A stretch of 64,000 nt of DNA from Isoetes taiwanensis (Eukaryota; Streptophyta; Lycopodiopsida; Isoetales; Isoetaceae). The position numbers and the translations under genes were made by a program. The notes beneath the pieces were generated by a model that ran no database searches, was not told the DNA's origin, and saw nothing but the letters and a program-made list of their open reading frames with translations. Within the stretch, counting starts at the first letter, position 1; each line of letters begins with the position of its first letter. Location: positions 337,923 to 401,922 of the forward strand of contig JAJEKV010000072.1 of NCBI GenBank assembly GCA_021234155.1. The letters are read 5' to 3'. Positions 1-11,106 of the stretch are shown piece by piece.

Positions 1-792
1 CACTACACACAATAGGCGACCACTAGCTAACTATTAGCAATAGACACTCCCCCTTTGGCTCCTCGTTGTGAAGATTACGTGTAGAATAAGAGCTTAGTCA
101 ACTGTTTCCACATAGTACAAATATTCCTTGCCATTTTTTAGTTTCCTTTTGCTATAATGGATTACTATATTAATTAATATCCAAAGTTAGTTATCATTAA
201 CGCAAAATGAAGATATTTTAAGTATCACAGCCATTGTTACCTTGCACAATTATCCAATCTAGCTTTTCAATATTTTGACCTTCATAATATCCAGCAATAA
301 ATAAATTTGAAAGATCAAATCCACTTAGTAATTCTACGTTGAGACCTAATCATCCCTAACGTATCATTCTACCATTAGGCTAATCGGAAAATTGAGCTAG
401 AGTTTGACCAGACATTCAACAACAAATTTGGCAGGTGTTTCGCTAGGGGACTGACTAAATAATTGACCAGTGGTTTGACTAAGCTTCATGGACGATATCA
501 TACGCAAGGGAAACCTGAAAAGAAGAAATTGCATATCATGTCAAAGTTTTCACCCCGTATATATCTTGATACATAGGGATCTACATGGCGCATTTAGATT
601 CGACTCCCAGGGGTGCACACGCCAAATTCTTGTATAAGAGTATTTTCGGGTTGCCCCTAGAGGGGCAAACCCTCACTTATATGGGTTTGTGGCATATGTC
701 AGGTATATACTGGAATATACCTAGGATATGCTAGTAATGGCTCCCTATCTATTGTTCCTTGTAAACTGGCGGTCACCTGCATTATGGATCGC
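1..792. other. Intergenic DNA
   Basis: AT-rich sequence without a convincing coding region. The stretch at about 654-735 (gggcaaac, then ggcatat, then ggtatata and cctaggata) resembles 57,343-57,412, so the two are probably copies of one short dispersed repeat. Confidence 0.5.
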
Positions 793-988
793 GGATGTTT
801 CAACCGGGTAACTGGCAAGGCAGACCGAAGCTCCAATCTGATGCAACTGCAGGCAAACAATATGAAAAGCATTATAATCAGGCATGCTTGCCAATCGACA
901 TGCATTCTCGGTCGTGGATGTTTCAACCCGGTAACTGGCAAGGTAGACCGAAGCTCCAATTTGATGCAACTGTAGGCAAACAATATGA
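793..988. repeat. Tandem duplication, 73-bp unit at a 123-bp period
   Basis: Positions 793-865 and 916-988 are near-identical direct copies, both starting ggatgtttcaacc and ending caatatga. They differ at a few C/T positions. Plus-strand frame 3 stays open through both copies and would encode a repeated peptide beginning MFQPGNWQGRPKLQ. I recognise no family. It could be an exon fragment or non-coding satellite-like sequence. Confidence 0.75.
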
Positions 989-2304
989 CGAGCCCAGTGC
1001 TTACGGGTCCGTTAGATGCGGTGGGAAGCATGACATCGCTCACACAGTTGCTGCCCCATAATTTGAGCAAGCTGCAGCACTAAGGAAGTGTGAAGTTATC
1101 CTTGAAGAACCTAAGCAGCAATCCAAAAACGAATTTGTTTGGGCCGTGGAAAATTAAGCTTGTGGAAAGGAAATAGGAAATACTACAAGTCTCTATTTTT
1201 GTTCAGAAGTTTAAGTTGACTGGGGATGCCAATTTACAGTTGTCTTACTCATATGACGACTACTTGTGGCTACTTTCCATGAATGGGAGCTCAAAAGGAA
1301 GGATTTTGAAAGGAAAGAAATGCATGCGACTCAATACATGACTTGCATGCGAGGAAACTGTCTAATCAGGTTTGAGCTTCATTGCTTTAACTCACTTTTT
1401 TAAAATGGTGAACATGCCCGGATTGAGTCTGAAAATGGGCTTAATATCTTTGTTTTGTATAATAATTGTGTTTCCGTATGCTCTTACAGGTTAATAATAG
1501 AACTGAAATTACTTCTAACTGGATTGTGATGGCCTATGATTTGATTGTTTAAAGCATGTCATGAAAAGTTGTATCTTTCATGGTTGTTGAAGGGCTTGCA
1601 GTTAGATATAATACTATATGTATTTTCACATCAAAGGGAAACACATTAAAAATATGGACAACACATTCATAAAAGATGATGCAGGCATCACTGGCTAGTT
1701 AAATATCTTCTTAAAAGCAGTATGATTAAGTTGTGAGCCCAATGGTGTGGCATAATGATGGCCTCTTTGATGTTATGCTTATGGTAATATTTACAGGTTG
1801 CTTGCTGTGGGCTGGGGATATGGATTTGGAAAATGAAAGTAACATTTTCTAAAAAACTAGATGGTTATGCCTTGAAACAATGGCACATCTAGACTGTCTT
1901 AATGTGCTACAATGTGTGCCTTAGGCAAAACATGTATTCCCATTCTCTCGCTTCTTTACTCTTTGTCCTTATGCTTCTGCAATATTTGTTCCATGTCGAG
2001 CACCAAAGATTTCTACAGGCCAATTCCCAAAACGTCATGATATCAAGTATTCTATTATTTTGAAGTAGCAATTTGAATTGATTGTGAAAACATGACTTTA
2101 AACTATGATTTAAGCCACTTCACTCTCCGGCCATGGAGGGCAACCCTTAGTGGGCAAAACCTTGTTGCAAATTGCCCTTTAATTTATTGTATAGGCTAGA
2201 ACATGTTTAGAAAGAGCTCCGAATTGCAAGAAAGTGTCTAAAGAATAAACAATGGGACTTTAGGGTTTAAGATTGTATCTAGTTGCCCTTGTTCTCGCTC
2301 AGTT
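989..2304. other. Intergenic DNA upstream of RPL6
   Basis: No gene is seen apart from the proximal promoter of RPL6 at its right end. Positions 2107-2150 (atttaagccacttcac, then gccatggagg) match 63,595-63,630 with small indels, which indicates a dispersed repeat copy. Confidence 0.5.
2259..2268 (+). promoter_or_regulatory. telo-box (TTTAGGGTTT)
   Basis: TTTAGGGTTT, the complement of AAACCCTAAA, lies 36 bp before the RPL6 start codon. Telo-boxes are an established element of plant ribosomal-protein and translation-factor promoters and often sit close to the transcription start. Its position here supports both the gene call and a plant origin. Confidence 0.7.
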
Positions 2305-3288
2305 ATGGCGCCTTCGTCCAAGAAGCCCCATGCTTCTCGCAATGCCGAGCTCGTCAAGGGTATTGGCCGTCATTCTAGATCCAAGATGTACCACAAAAAG
2401 GGATTATGGGCGATAAAGGCCAAGCATGGTGGTGTTTTTCCTACTCATATCAAGTCTGAAAAGCCGGAAATACCCAAGGAAAAGCCACCCAAGTTTTTCC
2501 CTGCGGAAGATGCTCCAAAACCCATCAAAAATCGGCGTAAGATTAAACCCACCAAGCTGAGGTACGTGTTTTGCTTTTGATTACATTAATCTTCTGTGAT
2601 TTGCTGGTTCTGTACGTCTACTTGGTTTGTGGAGAGGTTCAACTAGTAAAAGATACCTTGGCATGATATAATTCACTCACTAGTTGCATTTCGTTTTCTA
2701 CAGAGAAAGTATTACTGCAGGAACTGTACTCATTTTACTCGCTGGAAGGTTCAAAGGCAAGAGAGTTGTGTTTCTGAAGCAGCTAGAATCTGGACTCCTG
2801 CTCATTACTGGTGAGGTTTCTTTTGTTTTGTTTGTTGCAACTTTAGTTAAGCCATGCAGATTCTGATATTTGCAAATGGCACAGGTCCTTTCAATGTAAA
2901 TGGTGTACCCGTAAGGAGGGTAGACCAAGCTTATGTTATTGCAACATCAACGAAGATCGACATCAGCTTCGTAGATGTCAGTAAGTTCAATGATTCATAT
3001 TTTAAGCGAGTAGTAGAGAAGATGAAAAAGGGCGAGACCGAATTCTTTGAACAGGAGAAAGAAAAGGAGGTATGTTTTGACTTGAGAGCTTTGGGTATCA
3101 ACTATTTCAAAAACTTATTAAATGTACATTGAACAATATTGCAGGAAAGTTCTTTACCTCCAGAGAAAAAGGAAGCCCAGAAGGTCGTGGATGCACAGTT
3201 GCTTGAACAAATCAATAAGGTGCCTGAGCTCAGATCTTACTTGGCAGCTAGGTTTAGCCTCAGAGCCGCCAAAACCACACGAAGTTAG
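2305..3288 (+). CDS. RPL6: 60S ribosomal protein eL6, four exons, frameshifted near the C-terminus
   Basis: This is a structural protein of the large ribosomal subunit. The exons I read are 2305-2561, 2704-2810, 2885-3069 and 3145-3288, all with GT-AG introns and consistent phases. The N-terminus [20 protein letters not shown] continues into the family motifs [75 protein letters not shown] and [15 protein letters not shown]. Together these cover nearly the whole of a plant eL6. The start is the first ATG after the telo-box and fits the family N-terminus. In exon 4 the expected ending KPHE(L/V) is in another frame. The read frame instead ends AAKTTRS and a stop at 3288, while KPHEV appears in the next frame and runs to a stop at 3304. 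This equals a 2-nt loss (or 1-nt gain) near 3264-3271. It may be a sequencing error or a real C-terminal change. Confidence 0.93.
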
Positions 3289-4920
3289 TCTTCTAATTGC
3301 ATAGTTCATTCTGTATTACATCCTTTTGCAAATTTTTGAGAACAGTTTTTTGTGCAAAATTCTTATATGAGTAGTCCCATGTTTGGCAAGTCTTAATTAA
3401 TGTCAAAGGCAAATTGTTATGATGCCAACATGGTTATACCTGTTAATTTAGAAGGTGAGATGCAACTTATGGAAGTAGCTACATGGGCTAATTTGCCTTT
3501 AGCAGGAACAAGATTTTTGCTTCTAGATGGGCCTGGAAATATCTATAGTTCAAGATTTATTTTTGAATTTCATGATAGGAGCTTGATAGCTGCTCCCTGC
3601 ATAGTTTATGCAAGTAATGCAGTTAACATGCCCGAACCCCTTATCCCAGAGGTGAGCCTTGCTTTTGGAATAGTCTGCTATAAATGGCACGATATACCAT
3701 ATAAATGAAACTGGATTAACAAGAGTTCCACCCAAAACATTCAAGAAATGCAAGTCCCCAAACAAAAGTGCTCGTAATTTATAAACATGGCTTAGATACC
3801 AAAGTTGAAAGCTTACAATTGAAGTGTTTACTTGTAACTGACATGCGCCACTGTTCAGGCTTGAATTATAAAATCTTCTACTATTCCAACGGTAACCATT
3901 TTGTAAAACTTATCTATTGATCAAGGATTTATGTAAGATTCACATGAGCTTCTGGAATAGCAGCAGCGATGGAGGTGGGCGTGACCAGCGGTGCAGCAGA
4001 TTCTAGCTGCTGCAGTTTCGCTGATGGGTGTACGCGAAACGGCAAAAAAATTTGCAGCACTGCTATGAAATCCGCAGCGCTGCTTAGGATGTCACGCCTC
4101 TTTGCAGCCGGCGTTTTTTTATTTTTATGCATGTGAACAGGCCATTAACCTCGACAATCTCAAGTTGCTTTGCATCTACTTACTTAAAAAGTTTTTGCCC
4201 TTTCTCTCTCACGCCGGTGTCCCCTTTCCGGCCGCCGGATGTAACGCTTTTTCCGGCAAAAAACTGGTTTTCCGGCCAAAACGCTTCTTCCAAAATATTT
4301 TCGTTGTTTCTCTTCATTTTTCCGGCAGCAACTTTATCTCTCTTGGTTGTGGGCAGTGCCCGTCGGTTAAAACAGCAAAGTGGCCAGAGTTCGCCAAAGC
4401 AGAGCGGTGCGGAAAGTCACCAAACCCGTTCTTCGTCGAAGGCAAAAAGTTTTTTCGGGGATATTTTGCTCTGATGGAAGCTGTAAGCTTTTTTTTCTGG
4501 CCGACAGTAACGTTTTCTTTTTTCGTGGCCACTTTTCCCTTTCTATTTTTTACCTTGATCGTTAACGGAGCAAGGGTTATGAAATGAAGCAAGGCATGGC
4601 CGGGATGCGAGGAATGTTGAGGGCTCCATATTTTGCCTTTGTTTTCACTGAAGCAAAGGTCTGAGTATATTCCGTCGCTATTTTGATGAGGGCAAAGATC
4701 ATTTCTGTTCGAGATAACAACGGCTTTAAGGTATTTTTTGTTAGCAGACTGGGCTGGAAAAAAGTTTATGCACTAATACAATTTCGAAGGAGAGCTTTGA
4801 TTTACTTTTCAAGCATTCATGTTCTTTAGAGTTTGCATTCATGTTTCTCACACATTTTGCAGATCCCTTTGACATCGATGGAAGAGCCCTTTCAGATGCT
4901 CTTGCCGCCTCTGCCGATCC
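3289..4920. other. Intergenic DNA without an assignable gene
   Basis: An open frame at 3400-3708 (+), with peptide start MSKANCYDANMVIPVNLEGE, matches nothing I know. Around 4225-4330 the motif TTCCGGC recurs several times in a T-rich context. Open frames over 4102-4592 are low-complexity (phenylalanine- or lysine-rich) and probably not coding. Confidence 0.4.
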
Positions 4921-6169
4921 TCAGCTGGACTGGAGTTTGTGACATCCCCAAGGCTTCTGCAAGCATTTGGTTTGTTGGTTATGCAGATGTTGCTTGAGTT
5001 CGGTTGGCTCTGTTAGCACGGATCCATCCGACAAAAGCATTGAGGACATGGTTGATATCATGCGATGCCTCTTATCTGCACGGAAAAAGAAGCATGTACA
5101 ACGGCCTCCATCACGGAACCATTGCACACCTGCCTTCATCCTTGCCTACTGGATTTACTCCTCCTTAATGCTTGGATCTGTAAAATATCATGATCATGAA
5201 TGGAAGAAGTCCCTAACGAGAATGGAGCAGGTCCTGATACAAGGTGTCCAATAAAACACGACCTACTGTTGTAGATGCTCAGCCCCACTGTTTAGCAAAA
5301 CCTTTGACTGCCGCAATTGCATCCACTATGCTAGTCATGCCTCAACGTTGGCTGAAGGTAGTTGTCCAAGTGTTCTTGCAGCCTTCTTGAAAGTCAGCAT
5401 CCTTTAAGATCAAGTGAAAACACGCCTGTCCAGGCCGTCGCTGTTGCAGAGGCTCGTCTAAAAGGAATTGTGGATGGTGGTCTGAAACTGAGTTGTCTCT
5501 GAGACAGAACCGGAAGAGACCTGGAAGTGCCACAGCTGCATCTGCATTCCAATAAGCTCTATCCAACTGGGAGCTTGCGCGACCCCCACTAACTTGACCA
5601 TTGCACCAAGTGAAAGCACCTTCACCATCAATCTCCGAGAGGTTGCAGTCATGGAGTCGACGGAGCCATTGCTGACGTTCAAAATCAGACACTACTGTAG
5701 AGGTAGCCCCCAATCGATCGGACTCCATTTCCACCATATTAAGGTCCCCAACAAGAAGCATATGAAATGTGGTAGCCCAAGCTGAGATATTCCCTCGCAA
5801 GGAGGCCCACAGTGAAGCTCTCTAATGTGGCATGTTGGGGGCATAAACATTAATTAAACCATATTTAACCTCTTGTTCCTACCATACAATTAGGGCTCAA
5901 CTACCAAAACAATGAGCCTGAGTGAAGATAACTGGCAAGAAAGGAAGCCATGCTATCATCACCTTTGCACTGGCAGAATCAACTGCTGTGATAAGGACAT
6001 TAAACCTTCGACCAATCATGTTTGCAAGCTTTGATATGTCTCCCTTACGATACTTGTGCTCTTGAAGACATACAAACTGAGCAACCAATCTAGATAAGTA
6101 GAAAGAAATGCGACTCTGCTTGAGGGGAGAGGAGGCTACCCCCTGAACATTCCATGAAACTAACCGCAT
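4921..6169 (-). pseudogene. LINE ORF2 remnant: AP-like endonuclease domain and linker
   Basis: The likely start is MRLVSWNVQGVASS at 6169 (minus), and the protein then reads in two main frames. Endonuclease/exonuclease/phosphatase motifs appear in order: SWNVQG, LQEHK (metal-binding Glu), INVYAPN near 5860, VGDLNMVE, FTWCNG, SQLDRAYWN and SDHHP, the terminal Asp-His pair. A frameshift near 5880 separates LQEHK from VYAPN. Further on, KAGVQWFRDGGRC at about 5139 and LLSDGSVLTEPTELKQHLHN match the pre-RT linker of plant L1 ORF2 (typical pattern W-L/F-x-x-G-D-x-N-T and D-G-x-x-x-T). The family normally continues for several hundred more residues of RT, which are absent here. Confidence 0.85.
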
Positions 6170-6249
6170 TGACCTTGTGATGGGGCCAATTCAGATGAGA
6201 CCACTGGTGTCTCAAAGGAATTTGAGGATGTCTCCTCGGTGTGACGATT

Positions 6250-7645
6250 AACTATCAGGTCTAGGCATCTGGCACAACAGTAACCTCATCAACCAAATCA
6301 GCCCACTGAAGTGGATCAAGGCGACCATAGTGGGATGCAATGGGAGGAGCAGAGCTACATAAAGCAGGAACTGAGGGCTAGGATGCAGAGGAATTAGATC
6401 CCTTAGCTGATTTTTGTGGTTGACGTAGAGCCGGTGGATGTTTTGGTAGTGGGTGGATGCCACGCCGATCAATGTCCATGTACTATCCACGAGCCTCTTC
6501 AATTTGCTCTTGCAATCTCTGAATTTCAGCCAATCTCAACATTTGGTGATCCAGAGACTGAGGTGAGGGGTTGCAACCGAAGGAAGGGGGGGGGTAGTCA
6601 CTGTGGGTGTAAGAGATATCCATTGAGATGGGAGATGATCTAGGAGCATGGAGTGCCGGAGGAGCAGATGGAGGACCCTGCTAGTGAACCTTGCGATATT
6701 GATCAAAGAGTGGGGCTTCGGAAAACATGAGAGCTAGCTCAGGACCATTCAACAAGGACAACTTAAATGGAAAGAACATGGGCTCGCTCTGGACAAGAAT
6801 TGTTTGAGGCAAATCACGATGAACGGGCCTTGCAACACAAATCTTGATGATGCCATTGGTTATAGAGTTTGTAAATGGAGTCCAATCTCATTAGCAATGG
6901 CAGAAATAAACTTGGAATCCAGTAGCTCTGGAGGAAAATCTTCAATAGCAAACCAGAAGGGGGCATGTAAGGTATCTGGCTTAGTGGAAAGGATTCATGA
7001 ACACAGCGTGGATAGAGCAACAAGTGTTTACAAAGAGGATCAACACCTCGTTCTATGAGTTGACCAGCGGCTCAGGAGATTCAAACACCAAAATAAAGCA
7101 ACGTTGATCTTTTGCCACATTCAGAGAACCACACACCTGTAACTCGAGCCACTGTGTCAGATGATCTAAAGGTGAGGTCGATGCAACTCGGGGGGTTGAA
7201 GAGGATATCATCCTAGGCTACTAGGGAAAAAGAGGGGGAAACTCCTACTGCTCTGAGGAACCTCCAACGTGTGTTGGACGTACCACTTGCCCTGCTGGTA
7301 CACTAGTTTGTGTTGATTGCACCACCAACCGAGCACTACCTCCACGAGTAGTTCGCGCCAAGAATCAGAGGAGCACTCTACATGCACGTGAGGTCTAAAC
7401 TGACATGAGGACCTCCAACATGTGTTGGAGGTGCTACTAGCCCAGCAACAACTTCAGTAGACAAAGAGGGTCTTGCCTGACCCTCAGAACCTCCAACAAG
7501 GGTTGAAAGCGCTAATTGGCCAGAGCACACCACCTGACCCAAGGAACCTCCAACACGTGCAACACTCTTAGAAGAGTTTTTTAATGGCATACGTTCAACA
7601 CGTCTTCCAGTCTCACCAGACGTATGGGCAGAAGCGTGAACAGTA
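6250..7645 (-). pseudogene. LINE ORF1 (gag-like, DUF4283-type) remnant
   Basis: Read on the minus strand, about 7000-6660 translates in pieces as WFAIEDFPPELLDSKFISAI, ANEIGLHLQT and, after a frameshift, ITNGIIKICVARPV. The order is typical of the DUF4283/zinc-knuckle ORF1 proteins of plant L1 elements. The N-terminal part (7378-7668) carries a recurring VGG motif, visible on the plus strand as repeated aacctccaac starting near 7258, 7408, 7487 and 7543. The domain name is my inference from motif order and from its position directly upstream of the endonuclease. No zinc knuckle was found. Confidence 0.6.
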
Positions 7646-7646
7646 G

Positions 7647-8062
7647 TTGAGGCAGCAACAACTCTCATATTGCATTATACAGTTTGTTGAAAAGGATTTC
7701 AAGCTTGCAAGGATAGTTATTAGAGGCCTTATTAGAGGCCTTTTAAAATACTGGTCAATAACAAATAGCCAAAATGAAGCTTTATTTCTTAAGGGGTCTT
7801 TAGAAGCAACATACCGCCGAAGTTCCACCAAAGAACTCTCATATTGCATACAGTTTGTTGAAAAGAACTTCAAGCTTGCAAGAATAGTTATTAGAGGCCT
7901 CTTAAAATACTGGTCAATAACAAATAGCCAAAAGGAAGTTTTGTTTCTTAATGGGTTGGAAGATGTTTTAGAAGCAACATAGCCTGCCGAGTTCCAGCAT
8001 TGTATAATCCCATTATTTAGATAGATAGTGTGATCCCTGAAGAGTTCACATTTCTGGTGAGA
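7647..8062 (+). pseudogene. PP2A regulatory subunit B' (B56) fragment with internal tandem duplication
   Basis: The frame contains IQFVEKDFKLARIVIRGL, then LLKYWSITNSQ and EALFLKG. After about 190 bp it repeats as CIQFVEKNFKLARIVIRGL, LLKYWSITNSQKEVLFLNG and LEDVLEAT, and then PAEFQHCIIPLFR with a stop. This corresponds to a central HEAT-like segment of the B56 subunits that target protein phosphatase 2A. Only about 70-80 residues of a protein of roughly 500 are present. The first copy has an extra duplicated VIRGLIRGL. In-frame stops follow the second copy (TAG after EAT). No introns or flanking B56 exons are visible, so this is a captured or retroposed gene fragment. It directly abuts the 5' side of the LINE remnant. 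Confidence 0.9.
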
Positions 8063-11000
8063 CCTCCATCAGTTCAAGTAACTCTTTTTATTTCAAGGAC
8101 TTGGTTTTTTTTGGAAATTGATAAGTTTTTTTCATAAGTCCTTTTTGTTCTTTTAAAATATGCAAATTACTTTGTTTTAGGATAGAAATTTGCAAGTAAA
8201 ATGTCATGGAATCGTCTATTTTTTATATTGAGAATTTGTCTCGCTCTATTTTAGGATAAGGTGTTATTAAAATTAACAATTGTTCATAGGAACAAATGGA
8301 GAATGAATTCTCTAAGCACCACAAAGTCTTATATATTCATTGAAAATAATTGGAAAATATGACTTTAAACATATACATTTCATGTTAGAGACATTCTTTG
8401 AGATTCAAACATCATAGCATTCATATTGTATTTACTCACTCTTAGATTACATGTTATGTTTTTTACCATTATTTCGAGAGAGCAAAGTTGTAGAGTTATT
8501 CATTTACTGAGTTGCAAAAAAGGCACCAAATGATTTGGCAGTTGTCTACTTTTTATAGACTATCAATATCAATCTCTAAAGAAATAATTTTCATTATTTT
8601 CCTTCCAATTCAAAGGACCTAACCAATAGCTTATTGTACAAATGGAATACATGATGCATATGTCAACATTCAGTATTGGCCAACCTCTTAAACGCTCACA
8701 CTTCCAACCTGACAATACATCAAAATTTTCTCATAAGTAGAGCACATAAGGGCTTACACTACTTAATTTTTCAAATGCTATCACAAGTGCCTACAATAAT
8801 AGAATAGAATAGAATATGATTTTATCGTCCACGCTAGTTAGATCTAGCAGAAAAGAGAGAATAAAAGTTAGTAATAAAGCTTGTCAATGATTCTATATCC
8901 TATGAGTTCATTAATGCACCCACTTATAGGGTCTGAAAGAACCATATGGTGTTTTGTATATGCCTATGATCCCTTTTCCTCTTTTGAGACATTCATTTCT
9001 TTACCTTTTTGGCCACCAGCAGACCCTCTTGTCTTTATTAATATTTAATGGTGCTAGATCAAGTACAAAAAAGGAAGTCCACACCATTTACTCTAATTCT
9101 GTTTTGACTTTTTCTTTTTTAGTATATTCCTTCTTAGTTTGGCGAGTCCATATACTACAACGCAAGCTGAAAATTAATCCGCCAAATGCATCTTCAACTC
9201 TGGCTAGCAATGTTGCTCAAGACCCAACAATTTCGACCATTTTTTGTTGTAATTACTTTATGGATATAGAAGAATTTGGCTATGGCAAGTTTAGGGTTTA
9301 TTGTCCACATGCCAGGAATCAGGGTCCGCTTTTTTCACTCCGCCTAGCACAAGGATGCAGGTTGACTAGAGTTGAAGAGCTTGCATGGCTGATCAAAGAT
9401 AACTTACATTTTAAAACATCTAAAGAAGAAATGTTTGTGGATTTTTTACGGTCTTCTCTTAGTGTCAATGACGTTTCTGAGTTGAAGGCCATGATTTCGA
9501 GTTAGAGGATGCTTCTAGATAGGTTTGCACAAGAGAATGTTTGCACAAGCCTTAGGTTTTTTCTATATTTAGTCTTGGAGAAGATGCAAGTGGGAACTCC
9601 TCTCAGAGGAAACAATGCGAGTATTGTCCAGTTGAATTTATGGTGACAAGCTTTCATATGATTTTCATCCTCCAACTTGTATGCACCTTCCAACAAAGTT
9701 TGCAAGTGCTATAAGCACGTAATGGAATTAGATTGAAGTGGTATTGCAAACCTTCCTCGAGAGGAATTAGGTGTGAAATATCGTGCACCCTATGCAATTC
9801 AAGGAAATGGGCTAAGGCTGTTCAGCTCCCAAGCAGTGGACGAAGAAGATTGCTCTAATTCATCAAAGGAATGGGTGCAAACGTCTTCTTGCCTATGAGG
9901 ATTCTTTAAATTCTTATTACACTCTGAATAAAGGTACGTATTAATACATCCATTCAAATACACCATGAAATTATAGTAAAACCTTGTTATTATGCTAAAT
10001 ATTGATATGACATTGCCTTGTCAAAGCAACTCCTTTCATGTTATACTTCATGATTAAGAAGTTAAAGTTGAAGTTGATACTTTGCAGTGATACTAGATCA
10101 CCTTTGCTTCTGCTAAATCTTTGCTTCCAACAAGCGAAAATTAACGCTTGAATTTTGAAACGTAATTTGCCTTATGGATTCTAAGGTGTTCTTTTTCAAA
10201 ATCCTTTATCATGCCTAGCCAAAAAACTTTGATTCTTTAGAAATTGTGATGCATTTATTTCGATCTCAACCCTCTATATTATTATGTCTAATACAAAGAA
10301 CACTTTGAGACAACATAATAGTTGGCCTTGGTAATCATATTATTTTCAAAAAATTTTAACCTTAAAGGCTGGACTTGAACAAAGAGTTTTAGCCTTAAGG
10401 GCTAAACTTGAGTATTTCTAGTTGTGGACTCAACTATGGATGTAACCATGGATTTGGCTATTTTGCCATCCAATTCCTTGATCGAGGACGATCAATACCC
10501 CACATCCTTGCCTCTCTGTTACTCTTTCTTGTTCCTCCCAAGCCTCTTCCTAACCTTCCAAATTCCTCCTTATTTCCATAGCCTAAAATTTGTATGGACT
10601 ATCTTGAAGATTTTTACTTTTGAAAGCCCGGTTGGATAGTGAGCTTTAGCCTTAAGGGCTGGTTTAAGAAATTACTTATGATTTAGCATTGATTTATTGG
10701 ATAATAGAATTATTGTTTGTGCGCTAACGTGTGTGTCAAGATGATTGCTCGGGTGGAGTGGATCAATGAGAAAGCAAGAATGAGATAGCGGCATAACCTT
10801 TACCCTTTACCTTTAGGCAAAGGCTCCTTACGTCTATGTAAGGGAAAGAGGTACGCTTATTTGTTTCAAATCTTCCTCCTGCTTTTTCACATTCTATTAG
10901 TCTCTTTCTTGTTGCCTCTTTCTAGCTTATTGAAATATTGTGTTTCTCACTATACTCGACAAAGCATATTCGCCGCCCCTCAACGTGTATTTCACTCCAA

Positions 11001-11106
11001 ATACCTGTACTAACTGTGGGAATACGGTCTTCCACCAAATTCGGCCTCATCCCTAATTACGTCTGTTTTCGGTAAAGCCTGAAGGCGAACGCTCCATAGA
11101 GTCGCC
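8063..11106. other. Intergenic DNA with one unassigned open frame
   Basis: The stretch is mostly AT-rich. An open frame at 8954-9505 (+, 183 aa) has a hydrophobic first half and a second half containing DIEEFGYGKFRVYCPHARNQ and ending LSVNDVSELKAMISS. I recognise no family and see no intron evidence. The phrase taaggctgga / taagggctaaac recurs at about 10,360-10,410 and 10,650. The sequence just before 11,107 presumably contains the RPN10 promoter and 5' UTR, but no specific element stands out. Confidence 0.4.
8801..8833. repeat. Dispersed repeat, copy 1 (matches 15,009-15,041)
   Basis: The 33 bases beginning agaatagaat and ending tatcgtccacg occur again at 15,009-15,041 in the same orientation. 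The identical block ends at the same base (cgtccacg) in both places, which suggests the terminus of a transposon family. Confidence 0.7.

Larger units (their letters stand above)
4921..7645 (-). mobile_element. L1-type LINE remnant: ORF1 plus the endonuclease part of ORF2, RT missing
   Basis: Read on the minus strand, an ORF1-like segment (about 7640-6250) is followed by an ORF2 endonuclease (6169 to about 5342) and the linker before the reverse transcriptase (about 5300-4921). No RT motif follows. LINE copies usually lose their 5' part. Loss of the RT side while the ORF1 side is kept suggests a later deletion or rearrangement near 4.9 kb rather than ordinary 5' truncation. No poly(A) tail or target duplication could be identified. 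Frameshifts make the copy inactive. Confidence 0.85.

Noticed and set aside
1-10. CACTA transposon terminus at the very start (cactacacac)
   Set aside because: No matching inverted end, subterminal repeats or CACTA transposase were recognised. The string is short and common.
5594-7058. Plus-strand open frames between 5.5 and 7.1 kb
   Set aside because: They are antisense shadows of the LINE endonuclease and ORF1, whose conserved motifs read on the minus strand.
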